Positions 16,462 through 24,222 of a DNA stretch of 27,649 bases are shown in pieces. The notes under the pieces are model-generated. The model searched no databases. It was given only the letters and a program-made list of their open reading frames with translations, and had not been told where the DNA came from. The translations under genes and the position numbers were made by a program. Positions within the stretch are counted from its first letter, which is position 1. The number at the start of each line of letters is the position of its first letter. Origin of the DNA: Bradyrhizobium sp. (lineage in GTDB: Bacteria; Pseudomonadota; Alphaproteobacteria; Rhizobiales; Xanthobacteraceae); the NCBI GenBank assembly GCA_019243075.1, contig JAFAUV010000273.1, positions 1-27,649 on the forward strand. The letters are read 5' to 3'.

Positions 16462-18777
16462 TCAGCTCGCGTGGATGCGCCGCGAGCGTTCCTCGCAGGC
16501 GGCAGCCTCGCTTGCAGCCAGCTTCTCCAGCCGCACCGCGACATGCTTGTGATACGGCGTCGCCGCGATCGGATCGCAATTAAGGCTGTCGGTGAGTGCA
16601 TTGACGCGCGGGCCGTTGCTCAGGCGTTCACCATCGCGCGCGGGATAGGACTGGCCATAGCCATGCGGCAGCGCGAGCTGGCCCGGGCGCAGGCTGTCAT
16701 CCACCTTGCAGCGCACCACCACCCGGCCCGCAGGGGACTGCACGGCGATCCATTCCCCATCGCTCGCAGCCAATTCCTGCAGATCGCGCGCGTTGATCAG
16801 AAGCGCGCCATCCGGATCGTCGCGACGCCAGGCCGGGTCGCGGAAAATCTGGTTGGCGTTGAACATCCGCCGCTGCCCGGCGGCGAGCACGAAGGGATAG
16901 TCCTTTGGGGCTTCCGCGACGGCCGGATCGAGGCGAGACAGCCACTCCAGCAGCGGCGCGATCGCAAGCCGCCCCTTGCGATCGGGATGGCTGATCAACG
17001 TCCACACTTCTTCATAGGTATGCTCGGTAATGGCGACGCCGCTGCGCGCGCCGACGACGGCATCGAACAGTGCATCGCCCAGCTGTTCGTCCGCCACCTT
17101 GCCGCGCTCGCCGAGCGCTCGCCGCACCGCTTCGGGCGATCGCTTGGCGCAAGCTTGCGCCGCCTGCCAGAGCGGCGCCGCGGCCGCCGTTCCATCGGGC
17201 AATGTGGCCCCGAGCGTATGATAAAGTACCAGCGCGCCGAGCGCCGCGGCTTGGGGATTCGCCGCCATGAAGCCGCGAAGCGCCTGGCCGAAAGCGGCGC
17301 GCGAGTGGAATGCCGCCTCGCGCAACGGCGCGAGCGCGTTGTCGCCGGGCAGAAGCCCGAGCGCTCGCGCAAGACGCGTGTAGATTTCCGGCTCCGGCAA
17401 GCTGCCTTGCAGCGGCGGCACCACGCCGGCCCGGACATGGAAGAAATTCTTCGGGTATTCGAAGTTGAACAGCGTGAATTCGGTCTTCTCATATTGCGAG
17501 GAGGCCGGCAGCACATAATGCGCGAGCCTGGCCGTCTCGGTCAGCGCCACGTCGACGACGACGCAAAGTTCGAGGGATGCGAGCGCCTTCTCCACCTCCG
17601 CCGTGTTCGCCGCGGTGTTGGCCGGGTTGGAGCTGTCGATCCAGACCCCGCGCAACCGATCGGGGTGGCCGTTCAAGACGGCCTGCGCAAACACGTTGGG
17701 CGGCAATAGACCGGCAATCACCTCGTTGCCGGTCGCGGCAAATTTCTGGTTCGGCGAGTTGCCCCAGAGCGGCACCAGCCAGCTATGGAGCTGGTTGGTG
17801 CCTTTCCGGCCGAAGCTCCCGGTCAGCATGATCAGGAGCTTTTCGAGATAGGAGTTGAGCGTCGAGTTCACGCCCTGCTGGATGCCGAGCTCGACACGCA
17901 CGGTCATCGCTTTCGCGGCCGCGATCATGTCGGCGCAGCGCTCGATCTGTTGAAGCGGAATGTCGGCAGCCTCGGCCCATCGATCGACGGGAATGCGGAG
18001 CAGGGCGTCCTTCACCTCGGCAAAGCCTGCCGTGCGTCGGGCGATGAAGTCATGGTCGAGCGCGTCGCGGCGCACCAGTGTGGCCAGGATCGCGCCGAGC
18101 AGGAATGCGTCGGCGCCCGGACGCACGGCCAGGTGCAGATCGGCCATGTCGGCCGTTTCGGTGCGGCGCGGATCGATCACGATCAGCTTGCGGTTTGCAT
18201 CCCTGCGGATCCGGTTCAGGTGATCGCGCGCATTGGGGAAGCCATGGGCGATCCAGGGATTGGCGCCGATCACGAACAGCAAGTCGCAGTGATGCACGTC
18301 CTCGGCGGTGTGGCAGGTCTGGCTTCCGAACATGTGGCCATTGACCCAGAAGTCGCCGGTCTTCTCCTGCGACAGCGCGTTGAAGACATGGCGGGAGCCG
18401 AGCGCGCGCAGGAAGCCGGTCGCATAGGCGCCGCCGGCGTGGTTGCCCTGCCCGCCGCCGCCATAGAGCGCCAGGCTCTTGCCGCCGTGGCGCTCGACGA
18501 GGTCGCGCAGGCGTGCCGCGATCTCGGAAATCGCGGTGTCCCAGTCGATCTCATCGAAGCCGCCACCGGGGCGACGGCGCAGCGGGGTGGTCAGGCGGTC
18601 GCGATGATGGGCGTAGAAGGGAATCCGCGCCGCCTTGTTGCAGAGATAGCCCTGCGATTTCGGATTGTCGCGGTCGCCGCGCACCTTGGTGATCCGCTCG
18701 CCCTCGACCAGGACCTCGACGCCACAATTGACGTAGCAGATGTTGCAGGCCGTTTTCCGCCATGGCGCATTCGACAT
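16462..18777 (-). CDS. Molybdopterin-dependent oxidoreductase (BisC/FDH-like, [4Fe-4S])
   Basis: A 771-residue protein of the DMSO-reductase superfamily. An N-terminal cluster motif C11-x2-C14-x3-C18-x27-C46 would bind a [4Fe-4S] centre. This is followed by molybdopterin-binding stretches (LALYGGGGQGNHAGGAYATG, LLFVIGANPWIAHGFPNARD, LIVIDPRRTETADMADLHLA) and a C-terminal MGD-binding domain (LPHGYGQSYPARDGERLSNG, then VNALTDSLNCDPIAATPYHK). There is no twin-arginine signal, so it is cytoplasmic. Start ATG 18777 follows a GGAGG. The position that holds the molybdenum-binding cysteine in nitrate reductases appears to lack cysteine here (QEKTGDFW), by eye alignment. No partner subunit gene is adjacent, so the substrate and electron partner are unknown. 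Confidence 0.9.
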   Translation of the reverse strand: MSNAPWRKTACNICYVNCGVEVLVEGERITKVRGDRDNPKSQGYLCNKAARIPFYAHHRDRLTTPLRRRPGGGFDEIDWDTAISEIAARLRDLVERHGGKSLALYGGGGQGNHAGGAYATGFLRALGSRHVFNALSQEKTGDFWVNGHMFGSQTCHTAEDVHHCDLLFVIGANPWIAHGFPNARDHLNRIRRDANRKLIVIDPRRTETADMADLHLAVRPGADAFLLGAILATLVRRDALDHDFIARRTAGFAEVKDALLRIPVDRWAEAADIPLQQIERCADMIAAAKAMTVRVELGIQQGVNSTLNSYLEKLLIMLTGSFGRKGTNQLHSWLVPLWGNSPNQKFAATGNEVIAGLLPPNVFAQAVLNGHPDRLRGVWIDSSNPANTAANTAEVEKALASLELCVVVDVALTETARLAHYVLPASSQYEKTEFTLFNFEYPKNFFHVRAGVVPPLQGSLPEPEIYTRLARALGLLPGDNALAPLREAAFHSRAAFGQALRGFMAANPQAAALGALVLYHTLGATLPDGTAAAAPLWQAAQACAKRSPEAVRRALGERGKVADEQLGDALFDAVVGARSGVAITEHTYEEVWTLISHPDRKGRLAIAPLLEWLSRLDPAVAEAPKDYPFVLAAGQRRMFNANQIFRDPAWRRDDPDGALLINARDLQELAASDGEWIAVQSPAGRVVVRCKVDDSLRPGQLALPHGYGQSYPARDGERLSNGPRVNALTDSLNCDPIAATPYHKHVAVRLEKLAASEAAACEERSRRIHAS

Positions 18778-18811
18778 CGTTCCCTCCGGATCGCGTCCAG
18801 GAGGCACGTTA

Positions 18812-18827
18812 TATGATGATCGTCATA
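18812..18827. promoter_or_regulatory. Inverted repeat upstream of molybdopterin oxidoreductase gene
   Basis: TATGATGATCGTCATA has perfect TATGA/TCATA arms around six bases, about 35 bases upstream of the ATG at 18777, in a short AT-rich patch that would be the promoter. The adjacent CGTTATAT resembles one half of a ModE (molybdate regulator) site, but the second half does not match convincingly. Confidence 0.35.
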
Positions 18828-18885
18828 AATACAACCGTCGGAAAGCCAACCGCTGGCCAGGTTTCGGGACCGGTCGCGATCGCGA

Positions 18886-19311
18886 CTATTTCGCCTTCTC
18901 GTGGTTGGCGATGCCGGTCGGCTTATAGTCGTAGGTCGGATAGAACTCGGTGTGATAGGCGCCCCAGGCCGAGCTTTCGAGGATACGATTGACCTCGCGC
19001 AGCCGCGAGGCCGGCAGCCGCAAGGTGACGACTTGGCCGACGCCCATCATCACATACCAGCTTACGACTTCCACTCCCTCAGGCGGAAAGGCCTTATAGA
19101 AGCCTTGCTTCTCGAGCTGGGCGTTGAGTTCGTCCAGCGGACGGGTTTCATCGTGCTTGAAGAAGATGGTCAGCATCACCGCATTGTCCGGCGTCAGTGT
19201 GGCGGCGGGGGCCGGGGCGGGGCTCGTGGTCTGCGCGACCGCGCTCGAAGTGAACATCGACGCCGATGCCGCCACTACCAGCGCCGTCAACAATATATTG
19301 CCGCGTTGCAT
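18886..19311 (-). CDS. Small exported protein of unknown function
   Basis: A 141-residue protein with a clear Sec signal peptide: MQRGNILLTALVVAASASMF, with likely cleavage after AVA at residue 26, followed by an Ala/Pro/Thr-rich linker. The mature domain (about residues 40-141) contains MLTIFFKHDETRPLDELNAQ, LEKQGFYKAFPPEGVEVVSW and VTLRLPASRLREVNRILESS. The regular alternation suggests a small ferredoxin-like alpha/beta fold. Start ATG 19311 has GGGAAG upstream. It is probably periplasmic. The gene stands between the molybdopterin oxidoreductase and an MHS transporter, both on the same strand with gaps of about 80-110 bases. I do not recognise a named family. Confidence 0.8.
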   Translation of the reverse strand: MQRGNILLTALVVAASASMFTSSAVAQTTSPAPAPAATLTPDNAVMLTIFFKHDETRPLDELNAQLEKQGFYKAFPPEGVEVVSWYVMMGVGQVVTLRLPASRLREVNRILESSAWGAYHTEFYPTYDYKPTGIANHEKAK

Positions 19312-19389
19312 CGGCGTCTTCCCTTTCCGCTTTCCAAAGGATCAATGGACGGCGACGATCGCAGGTTCCCGACGCCAGTGAAACTCAAA

Positions 19390-20721
19390 TCACCGCGCCC
19401 GATATTCTCCCGAAATGTCCCTGCCGGTGTAGTCGGTCATCAGCGCGGTCGCGATCACGCTGATGACGGCGCAGGCGGCGATGTAGAGCGCGATCGCGGT
19501 CGCGGAATGATAGGTGCCGAACAGCCAGGCCGCGATCAGGGGTGCCGGCCCGCCGGCGATCACGGAAGCGAGCTGATAGCCGAGCGAGGCGCCGCTGTAG
19601 CGCAGCCGGCCGGTAAAGCTCTCGGCGATCAGGGCCGCCTGGGGTCCGTACAGCATGTCGTGCGGCACCAGCGACAGCACGATCGCCAGGAAGATGATCG
19701 GCAGCGAGCCGGTATTGACCATCGCAAAATAGATGAAACCGAACACGCCGGTCGCCACCGCGCCGATCAGATACATGTTCTTGCGCCCGATCCGGTCGGA
19801 CGCGTGGCCGAACACGGGGATCGACACGAAGGACACGACCGAAGCCGCGAGCACCGCGGTCAGGAGGAAATCGCGCGAGACATGCAGCGTGCCAATGCCG
19901 TAGGAGAAGATGAAGGCGGTGAAGATGTAGAAGGGGGCCTGTTCGGCCATGCGGGCGAAGGCGGACAGGATGATTTCCTTCGGATGCTCCTTGAGCACCG
20001 TCAGCATCGGCGTGCGGTCGATCTTCTGTTCGGCGAGCAATTTGGAAAACAGCGGCGTCTCCATGATGCCGAGCCGGATGTAGAGGCCGACGGCCACCAG
20101 CACGATGCTCAGGGCAAAGGGGATGCGCCAGCCCCAGGCCAGAAAGCTCTCGCCGGACATCTGGCTGAAGGTGAGGACGGCAAGGTTGGCCAGGAACAAT
20201 CCGCAAGGCACGCCGAATTGCGGCCAGGATGCGACGAGGCCGCGGGTCTTGTCGCTGCGCGCCCACTCCATCGACATCAGAACCGAGCCGCCCCATTCGC
20301 CGCCGACACCCACGCCCTGGACGAAGCGCAGCGCAGTCAAGATCACCGCGCCCCAGATGCCGATGCTCTGATAGGTCGGAACCAGGGCGACGGCGGCGGT
20401 GGCGATTCCCATCAAGAGCAGGGTGGCGATCAGCGTCGACTTGCGGCCGATGCGATCGCCGTAATGGCCGAAGATCGCAGCTCCAATCGGGCGCGCGACA
20501 AAGCCCACGGCATAGATTGCGAAAGCCTCGAGCGTGCCGACCCAGGGGTCGGAATGCGGGAAAAACAGCTTCGCAAAGACGAGGCCGGTGACGGTCGAGT
20601 AAAGAAAGAAATCGTACCACTCGATGGCGGTGCCTATGGTGGAAGCGATCACGGCGCGGCGAAGCTGCACCTCGTGCTCGCTGGAGGTGAGGGCGGCGGG
20701 ATCGGTGTAGGTTGTCGCCAT
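19390..20721 (-). CDS. MFS transporter, metabolite:H+ symporter (MHS) family
   Basis: A 443-residue permease with twelve hydrophobic segments and the MHS signatures: GTAIEWYDFFLYSTVTGLVF in TM1, FVARPIGAAIFGHYGDRIGR before TM3, and FVQGVGVGGEWGGSVLMSME in TM4. Members (ShiA, KgtP, ProP, citrate and dicarboxylate carriers) import polar metabolites with protons. Start ATG 20721 (MATTYTDP) is chosen because AGGAG lies six bases before it; a 60-codon in-frame extension upstream has no family similarity. The substrate cannot be read from the sequence. Transcription is away from the small ORF at 20921. Confidence 0.92.
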   Translation of the reverse strand: MATTYTDPAALTSSEHEVQLRRAVIASTIGTAIEWYDFFLYSTVTGLVFAKLFFPHSDPWVGTLEAFAIYAVGFVARPIGAAIFGHYGDRIGRKSTLIATLLLMGIATAAVALVPTYQSIGIWGAVILTALRFVQGVGVGGEWGGSVLMSMEWARSDKTRGLVASWPQFGVPCGLFLANLAVLTFSQMSGESFLAWGWRIPFALSIVLVAVGLYIRLGIMETPLFSKLLAEQKIDRTPMLTVLKEHPKEIILSAFARMAEQAPFYIFTAFIFSYGIGTLHVSRDFLLTAVLAASVVSFVSIPVFGHASDRIGRKNMYLIGAVATGVFGFIYFAMVNTGSLPIIFLAIVLSLVPHDMLYGPQAALIAESFTGRLRYSGASLGYQLASVIAGGPAPLIAAWLFGTYHSATAIALYIAACAVISVIATALMTDYTGRDISGEYRAR

Positions 20722-20875
20722 GGGGCTCTCCTGGAAATGCCCCGCCCTTTCTCGCGCCGTCGACCGGCGTCGTTTGCCCGGAAAACGCCGGACCGGCTCC
20801 AGGGTTCCGCCGGCGTCCGAAGGTATTAACCGCAAGAGATTTGCCGGCTGAGGGTGGATGTGAAGCACCTCACAC

Positions 20876-20894
20876 CGCCGCCGAAGGGGCGGCG
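20876..20894. other. GC-rich stem-loop ahead of the 37-codon ORF
   Basis: CGCCGCC and GGCGGCG form a perfect seven-base stem around GAAGG. There is no T-run after it on either strand, so it is not a canonical terminator. It ends about 15 bases before the Shine-Dalgarno sequence of the small ORF at 20921 and could act in the leader of that message. Confidence 0.4.
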
Positions 20895-20920
20895 CTATCA
20901 ACTCCCCGGGGAGCTACCCA

Positions 20921-21034
20921 ATGCCGAGGACCGAACCCATGACGACGCGGCGAAAGATGGTTTGGTGGTTCAAGTTCGTGATCTCCGGCCGCTTCTTGGA
21001 GACCTTCCTCAACCTGCGCGGCCGGCGCTCCTGA
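20921..21034 (+). CDS. Possible 37-residue small protein
   Basis: ATG 20921 is preceded by GGGGAG with seven bases of spacing, an excellent ribosome binding site. The product begins MPRTEPMTTRR and contains KMVWWFKFVISGRFLETFLN, ending in a basic NLRGRRS. This is an amphipathic, aromatic-rich helix flanked by positive charges, as in membrane-associated small proteins. It ends 12 bases short of the convergent stop of the 386-residue gene. I do not recognise the family. Support rests on the ribosome binding site and the sensible composition; coding status is unproven. The rest of the 20722-20920 region holds only the stem-loop. Confidence 0.5.
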   Translation: MPRTEPMTTRRKMVWWFKFVISGRFLETFLNLRGRRS

Positions 21035-21046
21035 TTCGCGAAATCG

Positions 21047-22207
21047 TCAGGCGGCGTTGATCAGCTTCTTGAAATGCGCCGCGCCGTTGGTGACGGCGTC
21101 CCCGGCCTTCCAGGCGAGCGAGGTCAGTTTTCCCGCCAGCGAGTCCTGGTTGCGCAGGCGGCGCGAGCCCAGCACGTGGCCAACCTGAGCCGGGAAGCGG
21201 CTTATTTCGGCGGCGACCAGTGCGGCGACCGCGTCCATCAACTCCTGCAGCCGCATGCCCCATTCGGACTGCTCGAAGTGCTCGATGTTCTTCTTCAGCG
21301 CAAACTCGGTGTCATAGATATCGGCGAGCAAGTCGCGTGCGATGATGACGCGGTTCTGCTTCAGCGCGATGCGCAGCGCCCTGCGACCATCATCGACGCG
21401 ATCGAGCACCATCGGGATGGCGATTGCGTAAGGCGCCGCCGCAATGTCGGCGGCATTTTTCGATGCCGACGCCCTGGTGGCGAGCCGGATCAGATGCCAG
21501 GGCGTCTTCAGCCGCTTGCCGATCATGGCCAGCGCAAACGGCACCGCGTCGGGATTGTCCTTGCGGAAGGCATCGAGGAGGGCCGTCATCTTGGCGACCT
21601 CGCCGCTGTCGAATCTGGCGAATCTCTCCGGCAGAGCCTTGTTGAATTTTGCGAGGGCCTCCCGGGCGCGCAACGCGATCATCACCTTGAGGAGGTCGCC
21701 ATAGGCCGAGCGGGCGGAGGTGTAGGTCGCCAGCCTGGCCCGGGTCATCTGTGCGGCAATCGGATCCGACAGCGTGTTCTCGAGATATTTGACCACCTTG
21801 GTCTGGAACACCGATACCGCCTGCCTCAATTCCTTCTTCCGGTCGGTGCCGATCAGGCCTCTCATCTGCGCGTTGAAGTCGCGCGCCATGGTCGGCAGGA
21901 GATCGCGGGTGCTCCATTCCCAGATCGGCACCAGCGAACCGCGCGGGATCCGGCCGGGACTGTCGTAGTCCGGTGCCCCTTCCATCAGGATCGGCTCGAG
22001 CGCGGCAAAGAAGTGGAACGACGGCTCGGCTTCCTTGTTCTGGGCCGCACCCTCCTTGCGAAATTCGGCGCGCAGCTTGGCCTGGATGTCGGCGGAGCCG
22101 GGCACGTCGACGCCGCTCAATTCCAGCCGCTCGAGCTCCGCCAGGAGACAGCTTCTGGTCAGGGGCGAAAGCCGCTGCAGGAATTCCCAAATCCGGTCGA
22201 TTTGCAT
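21047..22207 (-). CDS. Unrecognised 386-residue, mostly helical protein
   Basis: From ATG 22207 (MQIDRIWEFLQRLSPLTRSC) the protein runs 386 residues with no membrane segment or signal peptide. It is rich in charged amphipathic helices. Distinct stretches are SFHFFAALEPILMEGAPDYD, PIWEWSTRDLLPTMARDFNA, RARLATYTSARSAYGDLLKV and a C-terminal LDRVDDGRRALRIALKQNRV. An in-frame extension of 25 codons upstream is less likely. I cannot assign a family. It is divergent from the LuxR-type gene across a 314-base gap, which places it at the edge of the regulatory/flagellar region. It is a single-gene unit as far as can be seen. Confidence 0.85.
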   Translation of the reverse strand: MQIDRIWEFLQRLSPLTRSCLLAELERLELSGVDVPGSADIQAKLRAEFRKEGAAQNKEAEPSFHFFAALEPILMEGAPDYDSPGRIPRGSLVPIWEWSTRDLLPTMARDFNAQMRGLIGTDRKKELRQAVSVFQTKVVKYLENTLSDPIAAQMTRARLATYTSARSAYGDLLKVMIALRAREALAKFNKALPERFARFDSGEVAKMTALLDAFRKDNPDAVPFALAMIGKRLKTPWHLIRLATRASASKNAADIAAAPYAIAIPMVLDRVDDGRRALRIALKQNRVIIARDLLADIYDTEFALKKNIEHFEQSEWGMRLQELMDAVAALVAAEISRFPAQVGHVLGSRRLRNQDSLAGKLTSLAWKAGDAVTNGAAHFKKLINAA

Positions 22208-22459
22208 TTGGGGCCTGATTTTCCGCGAATGGTTTGGCAGAAACGGACCCGCTAACCGAGCGAGCGTCCACCAGGAAACCACGGAAACGGTTCGCGGCTG
22301 ATTAAGAAGTCTAATAGGACTGATCGATTATAGGCCTCTTGGAGGCCGCCGGATCGGAGCCTCCCGCACCGTTCCGGTAAGATATGGCAACGGTTGAGGG
22401 ATTTGATGGATTTTGACGCAATTCCAAGGCGTAAATGTCGGTTTTCATGGTCAAGTTTC
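22208..22459. other. Divergent intergenic region (left of the operator)
   Basis: The 314-base gap between the 386-residue gene and the LuxR-type gene is AT-richer than its surroundings and must carry both promoters. Besides the operator at 22460-22473 it contains a spaced inverted repeat ACCGTT...AACGGT (about 22371-22399, 17 bases between arms). No small gene with a credible start was seen. Confidence 0.4.
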
Positions 22460-22473
22460 CCGTAGTCTTACGG
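22460..22473. promoter_or_regulatory. CCGTA-N4-TACGG palindrome, site 1
   Basis: CCGTAGTCTTACGG: perfect five-base arms around GTCT. It ends 48 bases upstream of the ATG of the LuxR-type gene, a position suited to an operator. It is the same arm sequence and spacing as sites 2 and 3; no fourth exact copy was found by reading the whole window. Confidence 0.7.
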
Positions 22474-22521
22474 AATGAAAAATTAACCATGGAACAGGTC
22501 GGTGCTCGCTAGATTGCGAGC

Positions 22522-23181
22522 ATGTCACAGCAAGAAAACCGAATTGCCGATTCACTTTTTTTGAAGGCGGCCGAGGCCGGCGCTGCAGCCGATGAACACG
22601 GTGTCTTGAAGCTATCCGCCGCGCGCCTTGGCGCCGCCGAGGAAACCGGCCACTCGATCGCCAGCCAGCTCAACGGGCCGTTGACGGCGCTGCTGCTGTA
22701 CATGGAGGAGCTGAAGCAGCACAGCCATCGCCTGTCGCCGGAAACGGGCGAACGGGATCGTCTGCAAAGGGTCGTGGAGAACGCCCTGCAGCAGACCGAG
22801 CGCGTCTGCGCCCTGGTCAAACAGGCGGGCGGTGCACCGGCGCGCGCCGGTGCGGCAGCCTTGGCGGCCAATGCGGCATGGCGGGCCCGGGCCGAACGTG
22901 CCAAGGAAAGCATCACGCAAGGCGCCGGGGAAAACATCGAGGAAAGCGGTCGTTGCTCGGTCGCGATGCGGTCCCCGGATGCCGGTCGGAAGCCGTTGAC
23001 GAGGCGCGAGCGCGAGGTGCTCACCTTGATCAGCCAGGGCTATTCCAACAAGCAGGGCGCGCTGCGCATGCAGATCAGCCCGCGCACCTTTGAAAGCCAT
23101 CGGGCGGAGGCGATGCGAAAGCTCGGCGCGCGCAACACCGCCGACCTGGTCCGCGCCGTGCTGCTGCAGCCGATCGGATAG
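22522..23181 (+). CDS. LuxR-type HTH regulator with HisKA-like N-terminal domain
   Basis: A 219-residue protein. The C-terminal LuxR/GerE DNA-binding domain (about residues 158-213) is clear: LTRREREVLTLISQGYSNKQ, then ISPRTFESHRAEAMRKLGAR and NTADLVRAVLL. The N-terminal part (about 45-101) reads like a two-helix histidine-kinase dimerisation domain: IASQLNGPLTALLLYMEELK, then a turn (SPETG), then DRLQRVVENALQQTERVCAL. In a kinase H-box (SHxLRxPLTAI) a histidine would stand where S48 stands. There is no ATPase and no receiver domain. An Ala-rich linker joins the two parts. ATG 22522 has only a weak GCGAG before it. Site 1 of the CCGTA palindrome lies in its promoter, which suggests autoregulation. 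Confidence 0.85.
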   Translation: MSQQENRIADSLFLKAAEAGAAADEHGVLKLSAARLGAAEETGHSIASQLNGPLTALLLYMEELKQHSHRLSPETGERDRLQRVVENALQQTERVCALVKQAGGAPARAGAAALAANAAWRARAERAKESITQGAGENIEESGRCSVAMRSPDAGRKPLTRREREVLTLISQGYSNKQGALRMQISPRTFESHRAEAMRKLGARNTADLVRAVLLQPIG

Positions 23182-23231
23182 CGCGCTGCGGAGCCCAAGG
23201 GCCACGCGAACCCTGAGCCGACGCGGGGCGC

Positions 23232-23480
23232 TCAGAGATAGTCTTCGGAAAAACCCTCGAATCGCGGGCCGGGGCGCAGCACAACCGCCTTGGCCTTTGC
23301 CGGGGCGGGGATCAGGGTGATGACCCAGCGCGTCGGAACGCTGGACGAGTTTTCCTGCACCGAGCGGACCATGCCGGTGACGACGGTCTCTCCGGCCCTG
23401 ACGCTCGCCGCGCGGCCGTTGAACTGCGCGATACGGAAACGCCGGACTTCCTTCTGGTCCGCGGTTTCATAAGTGAACAT
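23232..23480 (-). CDS. Unrecognised 82-residue protein
   Basis: From ATG 23480 (MFTYETADQKEVRRFRIAQF) the protein runs 82 residues and looks beta-rich: ASVRAGETVVTGMVRSVQEN, then WVITLIPAPAKAK. A GGAG seven bases before ATG 23480 fixes this start over an upstream ATG. There is no signal peptide. The gene is convergent with the LuxR-type gene (50 bases between stops), and its promoter region carries site 2 of the CCGTA palindrome 64 bases upstream of the ATG. I do not recognise the family. Its context suggests it belongs to the same small circuit as the LuxR-type and CheY-like genes. Confidence 0.75.
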   Translation of the reverse strand: MFTYETADQKEVRRFRIAQFNGRAASVRAGETVVTGMVRSVQENSSSVPTRWVITLIPAPAKAKAVVLRPGPRFEGFSEDYL

Positions 23481-23544
23481 GAAGCTCTCCTGTGCTTCAT
23501 GCGAATATCGCCGTTCATTGTTAGCCAGATATGAACATCGCACG

Positions 23545-23558
23545 CCGTACTAGTACGG
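23545..23558. promoter_or_regulatory. CCGTA-N4-TACGG palindrome, site 2
   Basis: CCGTACTAGTACGG is a perfect 14-bp palindrome with the rare CTAG tetramer at its centre. It lies 64 bases upstream of the ATG of the 82-residue gene and downstream of the CheY-like gene, so it most likely serves the 82-residue gene. Confidence 0.75.
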
Positions 23559-23663
23559 TTGCGCGCCATCCGTCGCGCCGACATGGCGCACGGCACTACC
23601 GTGTGAAGCAGAACGGAAGAGAGGGGCGCGAAGCGCGGCCTTCTGCGCCAAGCCTCTGGCGGG

Positions 23664-24053
23664 CTATTCGGTCGGCCCGAACACCGCTTCCATCTTGGTC
23701 TTCAGCGTCGCGGCGTTGAACGGCTTGACGATGTAATTGCTGACGCCGGCCTTCTTCGCGGCGATCACGTTTTCCGTCTTCGATTCTGCCGTGATCATGA
23801 TGAACGGCGTCTTTGAAAGCTCGGGGCTGGCACGGACCTCTCGCAACAGGTCATATCCGGTCATCGGCTCCATGTTCCAGTCGGAGATGACGAGGCCGTA
23901 TTTGCGGGTCTGCATCTTGGCAAGCGCGGCCGAGCCGTCGCTGGCGTCGTCGACATTCTCGAAACCGAGTTGCTTGAGCAGGTTTCGGATGATCCGGATC
24001 ATGGTGTTGTAGTCGTCGACCACGAGGATCGGCATGGACAAATCAAAGGCCAT
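23664..24053 (-). CDS. cheY: CheY-like single-domain response regulator
   Basis: A 129-residue stand-alone receiver. Acidic pair D13-D14 (VVDDYNTMIRIIRNLLKQLG), phospho-acceptor D58 (LVISDWNMEPMTGYDLL), T88 (FIMITAESKTENV) and K110 (NYIVKPF) are all in place. The sequence is of the chemotaxis CheY type, which binds the flagellar switch when phosphorylated, and a flagellin gene lies 3.3 kb away. There is no CheA or other chemotaxis gene in the window. ATG 24053 has AGGGA before it. The 216-base gap upstream holds site 3 of the CCGTA palindrome and a perfect AAGGAGGA with no start codon at the usual distance, so the message may have a long leader. Confidence 0.9.
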   Translation of the reverse strand: MAFDLSMPILVVDDYNTMIRIIRNLLKQLGFENVDDASDGSAALAKMQTRKYGLVISDWNMEPMTGYDLLREVRASPELSKTPFIMITAESKTENVIAAKKAGVSNYIVKPFNAATLKTKMEAVFGPTE

Positions 24054-24222
24054 ATTTCCCTAACTCCGCGCAGTTCTCGGAACAGCCGCACACGGGCGAG
24101 ACCTTCGCTGGGCCAGCGAATGGTTCGAGGCTCTCTTGTGGAACTCGCGCTCGTCACCCTCGCGACAATTATCAGTCCTCCTTGAACAGCGCGTTAATTC
24201 CCCAAGCGATAAAGCGGGGAGT

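Noticed and set aside
18901..20829. A 642-codon plus-strand open frame
   Set aside because: It lies opposite the exported protein and MHS transporter genes; its composition is dominated by Arg, His, Asp, Gln and Gly, typical of shadow frames.
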